A DNA stretch of 64,000 nt. Source: Bathymodiolus brooksi. Its lineage: Eukaryota; Mollusca; Bivalvia; Mytilida; Modiolidae. Location: assembly GCA_963680875.1 (NCBI GenBank), contig OY804578.1, forward strand, positions 103,879,689 through 103,943,688, in the 5' to 3' direction. Made by a program: the position numbers and the translations under genes. A model generated the notes under the pieces. The model was given only the letters and a program-made list of their open reading frames with translations, searched no databases and was not told where the DNA came from. Shown one piece after another: positions 1 through 12,100 of this stretch; positions within the stretch are counted from its first letter, which is position 1, and each line of letters begins with the position of its first letter.

Positions 1-10
1 CCATTTTCAG

Positions 11-101
11 CAACTACACTTTGAAGAAAATGCCTGTGCCACTACATGATATCTGTGGCCAACAAAAACATCCAGAAAGGACAGAAGCTGCAATACAAAA
101 G
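11..101 (+). CDS. CARMIL: CARMIL exon: end of LRR domain
   Basis: The acceptor is TTTTCAG at 4-10 and the donor is GTATGT at 102. One base completes a codon begun in an upstream exon, and the exon ends in phase 0. It reads [16 protein letters not shown], then [11 protein letters not shown]. This corresponds to the last leucine-rich repeat and C-cap of CARMILs, where the family has N-Y-T-L, a P-x-P-x-x-D-I run and E-R-T-E-x-A. The other frames are closed or unlike any known family. Confidence 0.85.
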
Positions 102-3100
102 GTATGTCTGATAACCACACATTTATCAGTCTTTATATAGTGATAAAAACATAGATATCTAATTTATTGTGCAACACACGTTTCTGGAGTAAGGCCAAAT
201 AAAAAAATATGTGTGTTTACGGTCACATGTCAAAAAAATATAGGGTCGGTCGGTCGACATTCATTTTGTTTAATTTTTTTTTTTATTATTGGCAAAACCG
301 GAAATAGTCGTTGCAGAATCCGATTCTGGTATTTCATTTTCGAAATTTCCAGTAAGCCGTCATTTGTCAAGCTGTTTTATGACGAGTTACGCAGTTTTTC
401 TACCTTCTTTGCTCTCAATTTCGGCAAAAAGCTAGCGGTTGAATAAATAAAACATTGCTGCTGATTAAACAACAAAAATGGTTATCCGAATTCTGTGTAA
501 AAATTGATAGGGTCGCTAGCAAAAATTAGGGTCGAATAATTGGCAATAAAGAAGGTTAGGGTCGGCGGCTGAAAAATAGGGTCGGTCGGGTGACCGTAAA
601 CACACATATTTTTTTATTTGGCCTAACCTTCATCAGGTACGCTAAAAGTCAAAAGATATGAAAGCTAAATAATTTGAAAGTCTTGAGCATGAATTGTTAA
701 CCTTTTATGAACTGTATTTTCAACAACAGCAACTGTAGAATTGTAATATACAGTGAAATCAGTCTTAACTGAACATCATTGGCACCAACTTATGTATTGG
801 GAATAGACAAGTGTTCAGTAAATACAGGTTAAATTAACAAAGATTTCCTGCCAAAAAATTCCTGTATTTCGACTAGCGTTCTTGAAGAAAAATAGGGTAG
901 GTAGGTAGGCAAACCTTATTATCTTTTTTTTACAGAAGTTTTACAGGACAATTGTCCTAGTCCAAAAATGGCTATATTAACTTGTGAGTAGGCACTAACA
1001 ATTAGAGTTGGTAGAGTTAGTGGAAATACAGGTATTTTCTTTTCAACTGAACTTTATGTCCAATTAAACCTTAGATTTACCAATGAAATGAAAATCTTGA
1101 CAGAATACCATAAGTTCACTATTTCAAAGGTTAAATCGAATGGTGTTTACATGCTTCCATAATTAATTATCCCCACGCCAACAAAGTTGCGAAGGGATAT
1201 AGTAACGCTACGTCCATCCGTCCGTCCTTCCGTAACATCCTTGTGAACACTCTAGAATCAACATCCTGCAATGGATTTTCACCAAACTTGGTACATACTG
1301 AGTCCTTAAGAGAATCTGGAACCCTATTGATTTTCAAGGTCATAGGTCAAAGGTCAAGGTCACTGGGTCAACTTTTTTACCGTGTAACATCCTTGTGAAC
1401 ACTCTAGAATCAACATCCTTCAATGGATTTTGACCAAACTTGGTACATACTTAATCCTTAGGTGAGTCTGGAACCCTATTGATTTTCAAGGTCATAGGTT
1501 AAAGGTCAAGGTCACAGGGTCTAATTTTTACCCTGTAACATCCTTGTGAACACTCTAGAATCAACATCCTTCAATGGATTTTGACCAAACTTGGTACATA
1601 CTTAGTCCTTAAGAGAATCTGGAACCCTATTGATTTTCAAGGTCAAAGGTCAAATTTTTAGGCGAGGGGATATGCCACGCTTTGCATTGCCCTTGTTATC
1701 TTTGAATATTTATATTTATGTCTTTAAATGGGATAAATATATATTGTTCTTAATTCTGCCCTTTGTTTGGTCATCTTATCTATGAGAATAGTTTAGAATT
1801 ATAGAATCGACTTCGGAGAACTTTGCAATATCCGACATCAAATTTCCTGATAAGTGTGTGTAAAGTTAAGCTCCGCCGGAAGTTGATTCTATATTTCTAT
1901 ACTGTTCTCGTAGTTAAGATGGCGGAACCATAAATATTTATCCAATATATATGTATTCAAAGATAATTAACTATGGACAAAAAAAGACCATAAGAGCTAC
2001 TGTTCTGCAGCTACCGTACATGTAGGAGTGTAAATTCCATGTGAAAAAGAAGTAAAGATAAAAACAATAGGATAGACCTTACAGATGCGACAGGGTTTTA
2101 AATGCAAGAGCGTGATTTATTGTCAGTCAGGAAACACTTGGTCTATGGAGAGTAGTGTTGTAATCTTGATTTAGGCATTTCTAAAACAAAGGATACCATC
2201 ATTTGTGTACATAAACATGATTAAAGAATGTATTGAAACTTATCGTCTGTCACAAGAATTCTTTTAGATTATGGTGTAATCATTTTAAGTTTGGAAGTTT
2301 TGATGATTGTAATAAAGCAACTATTATTATATTTGTAATGTCAAAAAAGATTGTCAGAATAAGTTTTACTTTTAGATTGAAGCTCTTTTACAAAGAAATC
2401 ATAGTCCACAGAAGTACCCTTCCGGACACTTTGTTAAAATACAGTGGTCTTATCTCGGCTCTCTGCAACAGGTAAGGAATCATGATCTATAGAGAATAAC
2501 GGCAGTTTTGAAGGTCGAGATCAAGAATTTTCTGAGAATTTTAAACATCAAGTAAGTTCTTGTGCATGCGAGTTATGAACAGACGTAATATTTTTGTGGA
2601 TCAAGGTCAGTTCAGTGATCCAGACTTCAACAATGCACACATCAATGGGAAAATGTCCAAGTTGCTGATAAACGGGACTATCATGTAAACAGGTTATACA
2701 ATACATTGCTGTTACCATAGTTCTACACAACAGATAAAGAATAATATGATTTCTGTATTGGCCCTGATATATAGCTTGCAGGGGATCAATAACAAGGCCA
2801 ATACAGGATCATTACATTATTATATCTTTATTAATTTACTCCTGATTCAAACGCTTGAAAATGGCATTAAGTACTATCAAACAAACAAACAAACAAATGC
2901 TTTTGTGTTGGCTTTGTTTCTTTTTATGTGCAAGCACATCCATCATATCTTGCAAATATCACATTTTTGATTTTTTTCACCCTTTATATGCAGTTCCAAT
3001 TGAGCTGACGACAGTTCAGTCTTTGTCGTAACATGTCAGCTAAAATCTAGAACCATACTGGAATCCTGTATTGGCTGGATATGAACTCTGCCAATTGGAA

Positions 3101-6100
3101 CGAAAATCAATATTGACTGTAATCCCGTTATTGGCCTTGTAAATGTATTCATATTCAATGTAATGTCCATTTTATTGTTATTTTGACAATAATATGGTAG
3201 GTAGTTAATTAAGAATAGTCCATAAACATACCATGTAAATAGCAGTTGTACAATACATTTTTTCTTGCTTTCCTGATATACAGTTAAACCTGCCCATGCA
3301 GTCACCTCTATTAGGCAGTCACCTGTATTAAAAGGTCACCTTTTTTAGCTCACCTGACCCAAATGGTCATGTGAGGTATTGCCATCACTTGGCATCCGTC
3401 TGTTGTCCGTCCGTTAACTTTTTCATATTTTAATCTACTCCTCTGAAACAACTGGGCCAAATGGAACCAAACTTGGCAGAAAGCATCTATATAAGGTGCT
3501 CTATAAAGTTTCTTCATTTCGTCCCATTCTGCCAACAAATATGGCCGCCAAGGGCAATTCTGGTTTCTGATTGGCTAATGTTAAAAAAATCTTCTCCTCT
3601 GAAACTGCTTTGCCAAATGGAGCCAAACTTGGCAGGAAGCATCTATGTAAAATCCTCTATAAAACTTCTTCATTTGGTTCCATTCGGCCAACAAACATGG
3701 CCACTGTTACTAAAAATAGAACATGGTAAAATTGCACATTTTTGGTAATAACTCAAAAACCATTAATAATATCAGAAATCTGACGGGGTAGAAATGATCA
3801 GCACAGCAAGATCTAACTACCCTGAAATTTCGAAGAAAATCTGATTACCAATTGCCCTTTTTTCATCAAATTTTAAAGATTTTAATACTTTTCGTTTTTT
3901 ATTTCAAAAACTATAAGAGATAGATGTTAAGTTTAAACAGCAAACATGTGCAACATGTCAAGATTTACCTAACCTGCAAATTTAAAGTAAATCTGATTAC
4001 CCATTTTGAAGTTATTGCCCTTTTTTCATCAAATTTTAAAAATGTTAATACTTTTCATCCTTTATTTGAAAAACTATAAGAGATAGATGTTAAGTGTAAA
4101 CTGAAAACATGTTCAGCTTGCCCTGCAATTTTGAAGTAAATCTGATTACCCGTCTAGGAGTTATTGCCCTTTTTTCATCATTTTTTAGCTCTCCTGGCCA
4201 AAGGGCCATGTGAGGTATTGCCATCACTTGGCGTCCGTCGTCCGTCCGTTAACTTTTTCATATTTTAATCTTCTCCTCTGAAACAACTTGGCCAAATGGA
4301 ACCAAACTTGGCAGGAAGCATATATGTAAGGTCCAAACCTGGCATAGATGGTCCCTGGGTGTGCCCCTTTCAAAATTGTGTCCGACCGCCCCACCCTCCA
4401 TTCAAGATAGCTGCTGTTTTTTAAGGTAATGATTATCTCCCTTTGAAATTTGCTTCAGTATCATTCTATTGTCAGGTGAGCGATACAGGCTTATGAATTA
4501 TCAGAGCCTCTTTGAAGAGGTCACCTGTCTTATGAGGCCACTTTTTCTTTGTCCCAAAGATGACCTCTTAATACAGGTTTGAATATATATACTAAGTTAA
4601 ATACATTTACATATTGTTTATGTTTTTTTTATAGCAAGTAGACAGACAAGTTGTACAAGTCCGGGATAAGATCGAAGCTTTACAGAAAACACCATCAGCT
4701 GATGACTACAAAGAAGACATAGGTGTAGCTTTAGGTTATGTTAAAGATGCTGATAACTCACAATTGGTAAGTCAGTGACTTTGCGACAGGTCAGTGGTTT
4801 TCTCCGGGTACTCCTGTTTCCTCCACCAATAAAACTGACCACCATGATATAGCTTAAATATTGTTGAAAGTGACATTAAACACCATACCCCTCAATATTA
4901 TATAAGGAGGAGATAAAGTATGATTAGTAAATGTCAAGGTTTGTTCTGTAAAAAGTAAGACAGTCGTCAAATCATAATTCATTTAATCAACCAATCATAT
5001 ATTTGAGGGGATGCCATGCAATTATCGTTATGCAAATTAGTTAATTTTGTGAGTTTACTGTTTATCGCTATTTTGTTTATTTTCCCTTTGATGTTTAAAA
5101 CCAATATATTTCATATCACGTAAGCGCTGAGATGATTCCAATTATCGCTAATCGTTAAGCGTTGTCAAGGACGCACGTAGTAATATCGCTGTTTTCTGAT
5201 ATGACGTCACATTACCAAATCCTTGATAAACATACTATCATAGCGATATAAATAATTAAAGATGTTTTGTAAAACTCGAAGACGTTTCTCAGTCATCTCT
5301 CATCTCAGGGGCTTCACCCTTCGATGAGAGATGACTGAGAAACGTCATCTCGTTTTATAAAACATCGTTAATCACTTATTCTCATATGGCTACTGCATTT
5401 TATAGACAGTAGGTAATGTTACTCTTCGAGACAATAGAGATAATTGTGTACCTATGTATGAACTGTGTTTTTATGCCCCCAGCCGCTGGGCATTGGGGAG
5501 CGTTAAGTTTTACCCATGTTCGTCCCACATTTGGTTTCTGGTCGATAAATTTAGTTGTCCTGAAACAAATCATTTCAAATTTATACACAAGATCTTCGAC
5601 TTCAACGTAACAAGGTTCTACTGCATAATTATGCTTTATTAAAGTTATCGATTGATTGATTGATTGTTGTTAATGTCATGGGGGGCAGTTTTTCAGCTAT
5701 ATTCGTGACACGAAGCAAGTATACAAATGATAAATCTGTTAACAAGTTGGCATTTGGATGGACCAATGAATGTAAGTTTTGTATTGTAACAGCGAAAAAG
5801 GGGAGATTAGATCTGCTGCAAGTTGTCTTTTACTTTTCTGTCATTTTTCAAACACGCAGCACACATTGTTGTCCACTCCTTTTGGGTAAGTTGTGTATTT
5901 GATTTGTCAGTGTGCAACTCTTTCAGAGATGTTGTATTGCTAAACGGATAAAATATGTCTATTTTTTTGTACCCATAGGTTCCCTTCAGGAGGGAGAGGG
6001 AACTTTTAAATCTTAATTTTGAATAATGAATGACTTTCTCAAAATTGTGACCTCTAGTTAGTCAATCTAGTCAGATGAAAGTAAACAGACATATTTTTCT

Positions 6101-9100
6101 CTCTATTCTATAGTTGTTGCCACAGTTACAAAATAAAGCAGATGAGTCTGTCGGGGAAGACAACCCTGTTGCCCAACGTCTTAAAGAAATATCGCTGGAC
6201 TTGAAGGAAGTACTGGATATGCAGATGAAGGTATGAATGTGTAAATATAGAATCTATTACTTAATGAAGTATGAATCATTCTCAAATTAGCCCTGTGGTT
6301 TTCTTAGGGTACTTGAACATAAAACTGACTGCCAGAATATAGCTGAAATATTGTTGAAAGTGGTCTTAAGCACCATAACCCTGACCCCTCACTCTAATCT
6401 ACATTGACCTCAAAGTAATATCTCAATAAGGTGTTTTTATGCCCCCGTGACGAAGAGTCGGGGGGGGGGCATATTAATTTACCGTTGTCCGTCCGTTCGT
6501 CCGTCCGTCCGGATATAGATACATGGTTTATGCGGATATCTCCTCCTACAGTTTTGGAGCTACAGCTTTAATATTTTGTAGGATGTTTATACACATAATG
6601 GAGGTGTGCATGTCCACAGGATTTTGATTTTCTTCAAATATTCTCAAAATGACAGGTAGTTGGACTTAGTCATTTTTTTCGTACTACTAGCTGCATAAAG
6701 GGAACATGTAGTTGGACTTAGTCATTTTGTTCGTCCGTCTGGATATAGATACATGGTTTGTCCGGCTATCTCCTCCTACAGTTTTGGAGCTACAGCTTTA
6801 ATATTTTGTATGATGTTTATACACATAATGGAGGTGTGCATGCCCACAGGATTTTGGTTTTCATCAAATATTTGATAATGACAGGTAGTTGGACTTCATA
6901 TCCTTCTTACTAGCTACATAATGGAAACATGGTTTGTATGGTTCCTACTACAGTTTTTGACTTGTTTATAATTTCTTATGGTCAGGCGGGGGGCATCATT
7001 TGTGTCTTACAGACACACTTCATTTTTAAAAAATCACTCGTAACAAAACAACTTTGTTCATAATTATCAAGTGCGGGGGCATACTTCTTTTCTAGTTACA
7101 AGTTGTAAATACAACTCAAACTCGTTTTTTGTTGTTTTCGTTTATTTTTCTTTAATTTTCATTATGAAATGGAAAAAGAAACTCTCATATGAAAAAAATA
7201 GAGAGAATTCTGAATGAATTTTTGCAGTTCAAATAAACAGAACATGTCTGTGTGAACAGGGGTATAAGGTGAGAAATAGTGACCCCCCTCTCCCCACGGG
7301 TAAAATTAGGGGTTAATTGGGGAAAGGGCTGATGTAACCTACAGAAAGAGTGTCATTTTGCAGACATGTATTTCTTTTGTAATATACCTATTCTTTGTTA
7401 TTTTAGAAAACAGTTGAAGGCATGTTAGAGTGTACCACAAACAATTTGACAGCAGTTATGAAAAACAAGGTAACAAGAAATAAAAACAATCTGAAATGCT
7501 TAGAAGAAAAGATTTTGATGTAAATTACATGAAATAAATTTTATCCTGCAATCTGTAAAATAAAGATACACAAATAATGTTTTGCTTTAATTGTTTTAAA
7601 ATACCTGTATAAAATAACATTCTCCTGGTACCTGATGTATGTAGAGTAAATGGTAAGAAATGGTAACAGTATAGCATGGACAGAAAAGAGGACACCATTG
7701 AACATGCTTGGAACAATGCTTGTTTCTGCTCTTTGCATGGAGTTGTTTTGGACTTTTTGACATTGCAAAAAAAATAAAATTTACATACATTATCAGTAAA
7801 AAATTTTTTTAATTGCAATCGATATGAAACAGGCCAGAAAAGCTTGCCAAAAGTTCATATTTCTACCTGTTTCTAAAGCTCATACTTCCGACAATACATG
7901 TGTTTACATATATGATATATCTATTAAAAACTTGTGTTTAAAATCAAATTTAAGGACCGTATCTTTTCATTGCTTTTCTTTATCTTGTATTTGTATTTTA
8001 TGTACATTTAATTATTTTTATATGCAGTAACTTTTGTTCTAGTTGACTGATCCTTCTGAAATTTTAACACAATGAACCCTTGGTACAGAATAAAGGCTGG
8101 TGGGTTACAACCCTAATTGGGTCCAAATAAGAGGTCACAAGATGACAAAAATGGAGTGCTCTCTGTTTTTTGTATGTTTTTAGCTCACCTTACACAAAGA
8201 GTCATGTGAGGTATTTCCATTACTTGGCAATTGTTGTTGACCGTCGTATACTTTTACACAGTTTTTTGTGAAATGTTTCTTTTTGTTGAATGGATTGTGT
8301 TGAGAGCTTTCGGTTGAATGTTAGCAGATTTCCTCTATCTTTTCCAAGATATACTTGACAGAAAGAGGCAGAAAAGTGCCTATTTCTAAAATTTGAAAGT
8401 TATTTATTCTTCGTCCTATATTAATACAGTTTTTTTGTGAAGTGTTTATCGTAATGGGTTATTGATGCACCATGAATACAAATTTGCTATTTTATTTTGT
8501 AAATTTTTTTAAAAATAAATTCCGAAATTTCACATATTTGAAAGGTATATAGAATTTTTATTTTTCATCCAATTTTGATGTGTTTTTTCGTTGTTGAATG
8601 GATTGTGTTGAGTGCTTTAGGTGGTATGTCGACGGACAGTTTTTTCTTACGATACTTTATTTTTACTTTCAGGAATTTGCTACAGAACTACAAAGTGGTT
8701 GTGTATCAAACAGTAGTTTACCAGAAGATTTTGCAATCCATACTATGAATGTTGTAAAAATGGAAATTTTTAATAAACTCAGGTAAGATTTGATACAGTA
8801 GTTCCCTTGTTTTAAAACCACCCCTTCTGTAATGAAAAAAATGGCCGGCCTTATTATAAAAGGGGCCTCTCTTCAGGGGAACAATTTAGTAGTCTCTCAG
8901 TACATCTGAAATCTGGCATGATAAGAGGAGTGACCTTTAGTGGGAGTGGTCTGATAAGAGGGGTGACTTTTGGTGGGAGTGGCCTGATAAGAGGGGTGAC
9001 ATTTGGTGGACATGGCCATGTAAGAGGGGTGACATTTGGTGGACATGGCCATGTAAGAGGGGTGACATTTGGTGGACATGGCCATGTAAGAGGGGTGACA

Positions 9101-12100
9101 TTTGGTGGACATGGCCATGTAAGAGGGGTGACATTTGGTGGACATGGCCATGTAAGAGGGGTGACATTTGGTGGACATGGCCATGTAAGAGGGGTGACAT
9201 TTGGTGGACATGGCCATGTAAGAGGGGTGACATTTGGTGGACATGGCCATGTAAGAGAGGTGACATTTGGTGGACATGGCCATGTAAGAGGGTTGACATT
9301 TGATGGACATGGCCATGTAAGAGGGGTGTGTTATTAGTGTTATGGTGTTTAATGCCACTTTCAACAATATTTCAGTTGCATCGAGTAAGACCTTTGGTAA
9401 TTCTAACCTTATAAGAGGGAGTGACTTTTGGTGGGAGTGGCCTGATAAGATGGGTGACCTTTGGTGGGAGTGGCCTGATAAGAGGGGTGACCTTTGGTGG
9501 GAGTGGCCTGATAAGAGGGGTGACCTTTGGTGGGAGTGGCCTGATAAGAGGGGTGACCTTTGGTTGGAGTGGCCTTGTAAGAGGTTGACTACTGTAATTC
9601 CATTTTAAACAATATTGTTTAAGAGAAACAAAATAACTTTTGCATTTGAGCGTACTTGACGAAGGGTTTTTTCAGAAACATGTCGTGGACACTAAATTAG
9701 ATGTCTACGTTTTTATTGTAATGTACAACAGCAGAAAATTTCTTGTAGAATGTAAAAAAAAGCAAGCGTAATATCGCTTAAAACCATGACGACATTGACA
9801 GCTTGAAATAGTGCTCTCATCAATTTTAAAGTTCTGATATACAATAAAAGGGTTATTGCATGAATATTGCCCCTCACAGTGTTATAAATTCCATTATAAT
9901 TATGTCTCCCCTTCGAACGAAGGAGACATATTGTTTTAGTCTGATTTTTTCTTCCGATTCCGCTTCTTCTGCTTCTTCTCAGCGAAGCATGTCCGGACCA
10001 TAACCTTTTTTGTCTTTCCAGATAGGTCAATTATATTTGATATGTGGGTGCATGACCATAAGGCGGTGTGTCATATATATAAAGTCTAAGGGAATCTACC
10101 AATATATAGAAGTCTAGAAGATTGTGCAATGATACTGATTAAGATGTTACAAAATATATATTGACAAAATTTTCGATCAACAAATGACCTTCTTCAATGC
10201 CTTTCAAAATTAGACTGAGTTTGTAAAGATTAGATGGTATAATTACAACTCACTAAATAGTCAGGTGACAAAGTGTGACGCATTTGAGAAATCTGTTGGT
10301 GCGGGCAGAAATTTCTAAGCCTAACACAAATATAAGCAAGAGTCACTCCTGTGGAGACAAACGCTGCAAATGTTGTAGACATATGCAACACTCGTCATCG
10401 TATACTAGTAAGGTCACCGGAACACAGTACAAAATATTTTGTACTGTTAATTGCAAGAGTGCAAATATTATTTACATTCTTGAGTGTTCCGTTTGTGGCC
10501 TCCAATACGTTGGCGAGTCTAAGCAGCCCTTCCACAAACGTCTGAATGGACACAGGAGTGACCTTACAAAAAAGCCATTTCTTCCTGTGAGCCAGCACTT
10601 CGGACTGTCTGACCACAGTCTCGAGGATTTTAACAGAATGAAAATCCTCGTCTGTGGGGTGATTTTCAACGTGAGAATCGGGAAAGATTTTGGATTAAAG
10701 AACTCCGTGTTTTACATCCGGACGGTATTAACAGAAAACAATAGGTTTTTATGTATATTTTCTTTCACAGTGTTTATAGTCAACAAATATTTTACTACTG
10801 TCACAAAGTTAAGGATCTGTGCTCACCACCTTTAATTAACGATAATCTTTAGCATTCTCAAATGCGTCACACTTTGTCACCTAACTATTTAGTGAGTTGT
10901 AATTATACCATCTAAAGAAAATCAGTGAAAATGCTATTGTGTTTTGTATTCACTATTTATTTTTGTCTTTCAGTGAACTGAATCTTTCTGTAGCATATCA
11001 TATATTAGATAGAGTCATTGATAATTTATTTTTGTCTTACAGTGAACTGAACCTTTCTGTAGCATATCATATATCAGATAGAGTCATTGCTGCTGTAATA
11101 GATAACTTGTCATCAAGTCTTAAAACACTGGTAAGATAAAGTGAAAAATGTAACAAGTTTTGCTGATGTTAATTATATAGATTGAAAAATAATGAATCAA
11201 AATGAGGATTTAGGTGAGAATTATTACAAAGAACAACAAAAAGGATTAATTTCATAATACAGTACTAACAAAGTGTTTCTTTTGAAAATCACCTTTGCTG
11301 GTGATTTTTCACAGTGTTGGCACAGTGTACCACTATGAATGTGGGTGAAACACCAACAAATTACCCCTTGTTTATTGTATAGAAATACACTGACAGGGTC
11401 GTAAGCATAGATGTCATGTCTGATAAACACCAGCAATCATCGGCGGAGGACATTTGAGCGAAATGACAACCCAAAAGAGCGAAAAAAAAGTGGACATTTG
11501 AGCGAAAGAAAAACAACCCAAAAGAGCGAAATCTTAAAAACCAGATGGACATTTTAGCGAAAGAAAAATAATCCAAAAGAGTGAAATCTAATAAACCAGA
11601 TGGACATTTGAGCGAAAAAAAATTACTTTTGAACGAAATGTTATGTACTAGTACCTCTTCCATTAGCCAGAATTATGTCTGTTGCCCCCTGCTCACCACG
11701 GGGAGGTGGTAGTAGGATTTTGAGCAGGATCTATATAATTTAATTTATTTAATATTACATGTTATAAAAAACATTATAAAAAACACTATAAAAAATTAAA
11801 ACCGTCCATAAAACAGATCTGTTCATAATTCTAGTCACATCTAGTGAATTCAAATGTCTGTTCTCGCCGGATATTTGTATCCAAGTGTCCGAGTGTACTT
11901 TTCTCTGGTAATTGTACCACTTACATATTGATGTGTAAGTCAATTAAATTCTGTTCTTTTTCCTTGTCAGCCCTTGAAAGAGGTACCAGTGTTGGACCAG
12001 CATCAGTTCGTACTCTAGCTTTGCATCCCTTTGCTGAACATCTCCAGGAAAGATCTCCCGATTTAGTTTCCACATCCAATCTGTATCGGAAACCTTCACA

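Noticed and set aside
5416..5642. Overlapping 62-64 codon frames
   Set aside because: They cover the start of an ATGCCCCC-type repeat, with frames on both strands and no recognisable domain.
8897..9367. Repetitive protein frames on both strands over the 33-bp array
   Set aside because: Frames open on both strands at once are expected from a repeat whose period is a multiple of 3 and lacks stops. There are no splice sites, start context or family likeness.
8918..9590. CRISPR-like array of regular repeats
   Set aside because: The units are contiguous with no unique spacers, and the context is eukaryotic.
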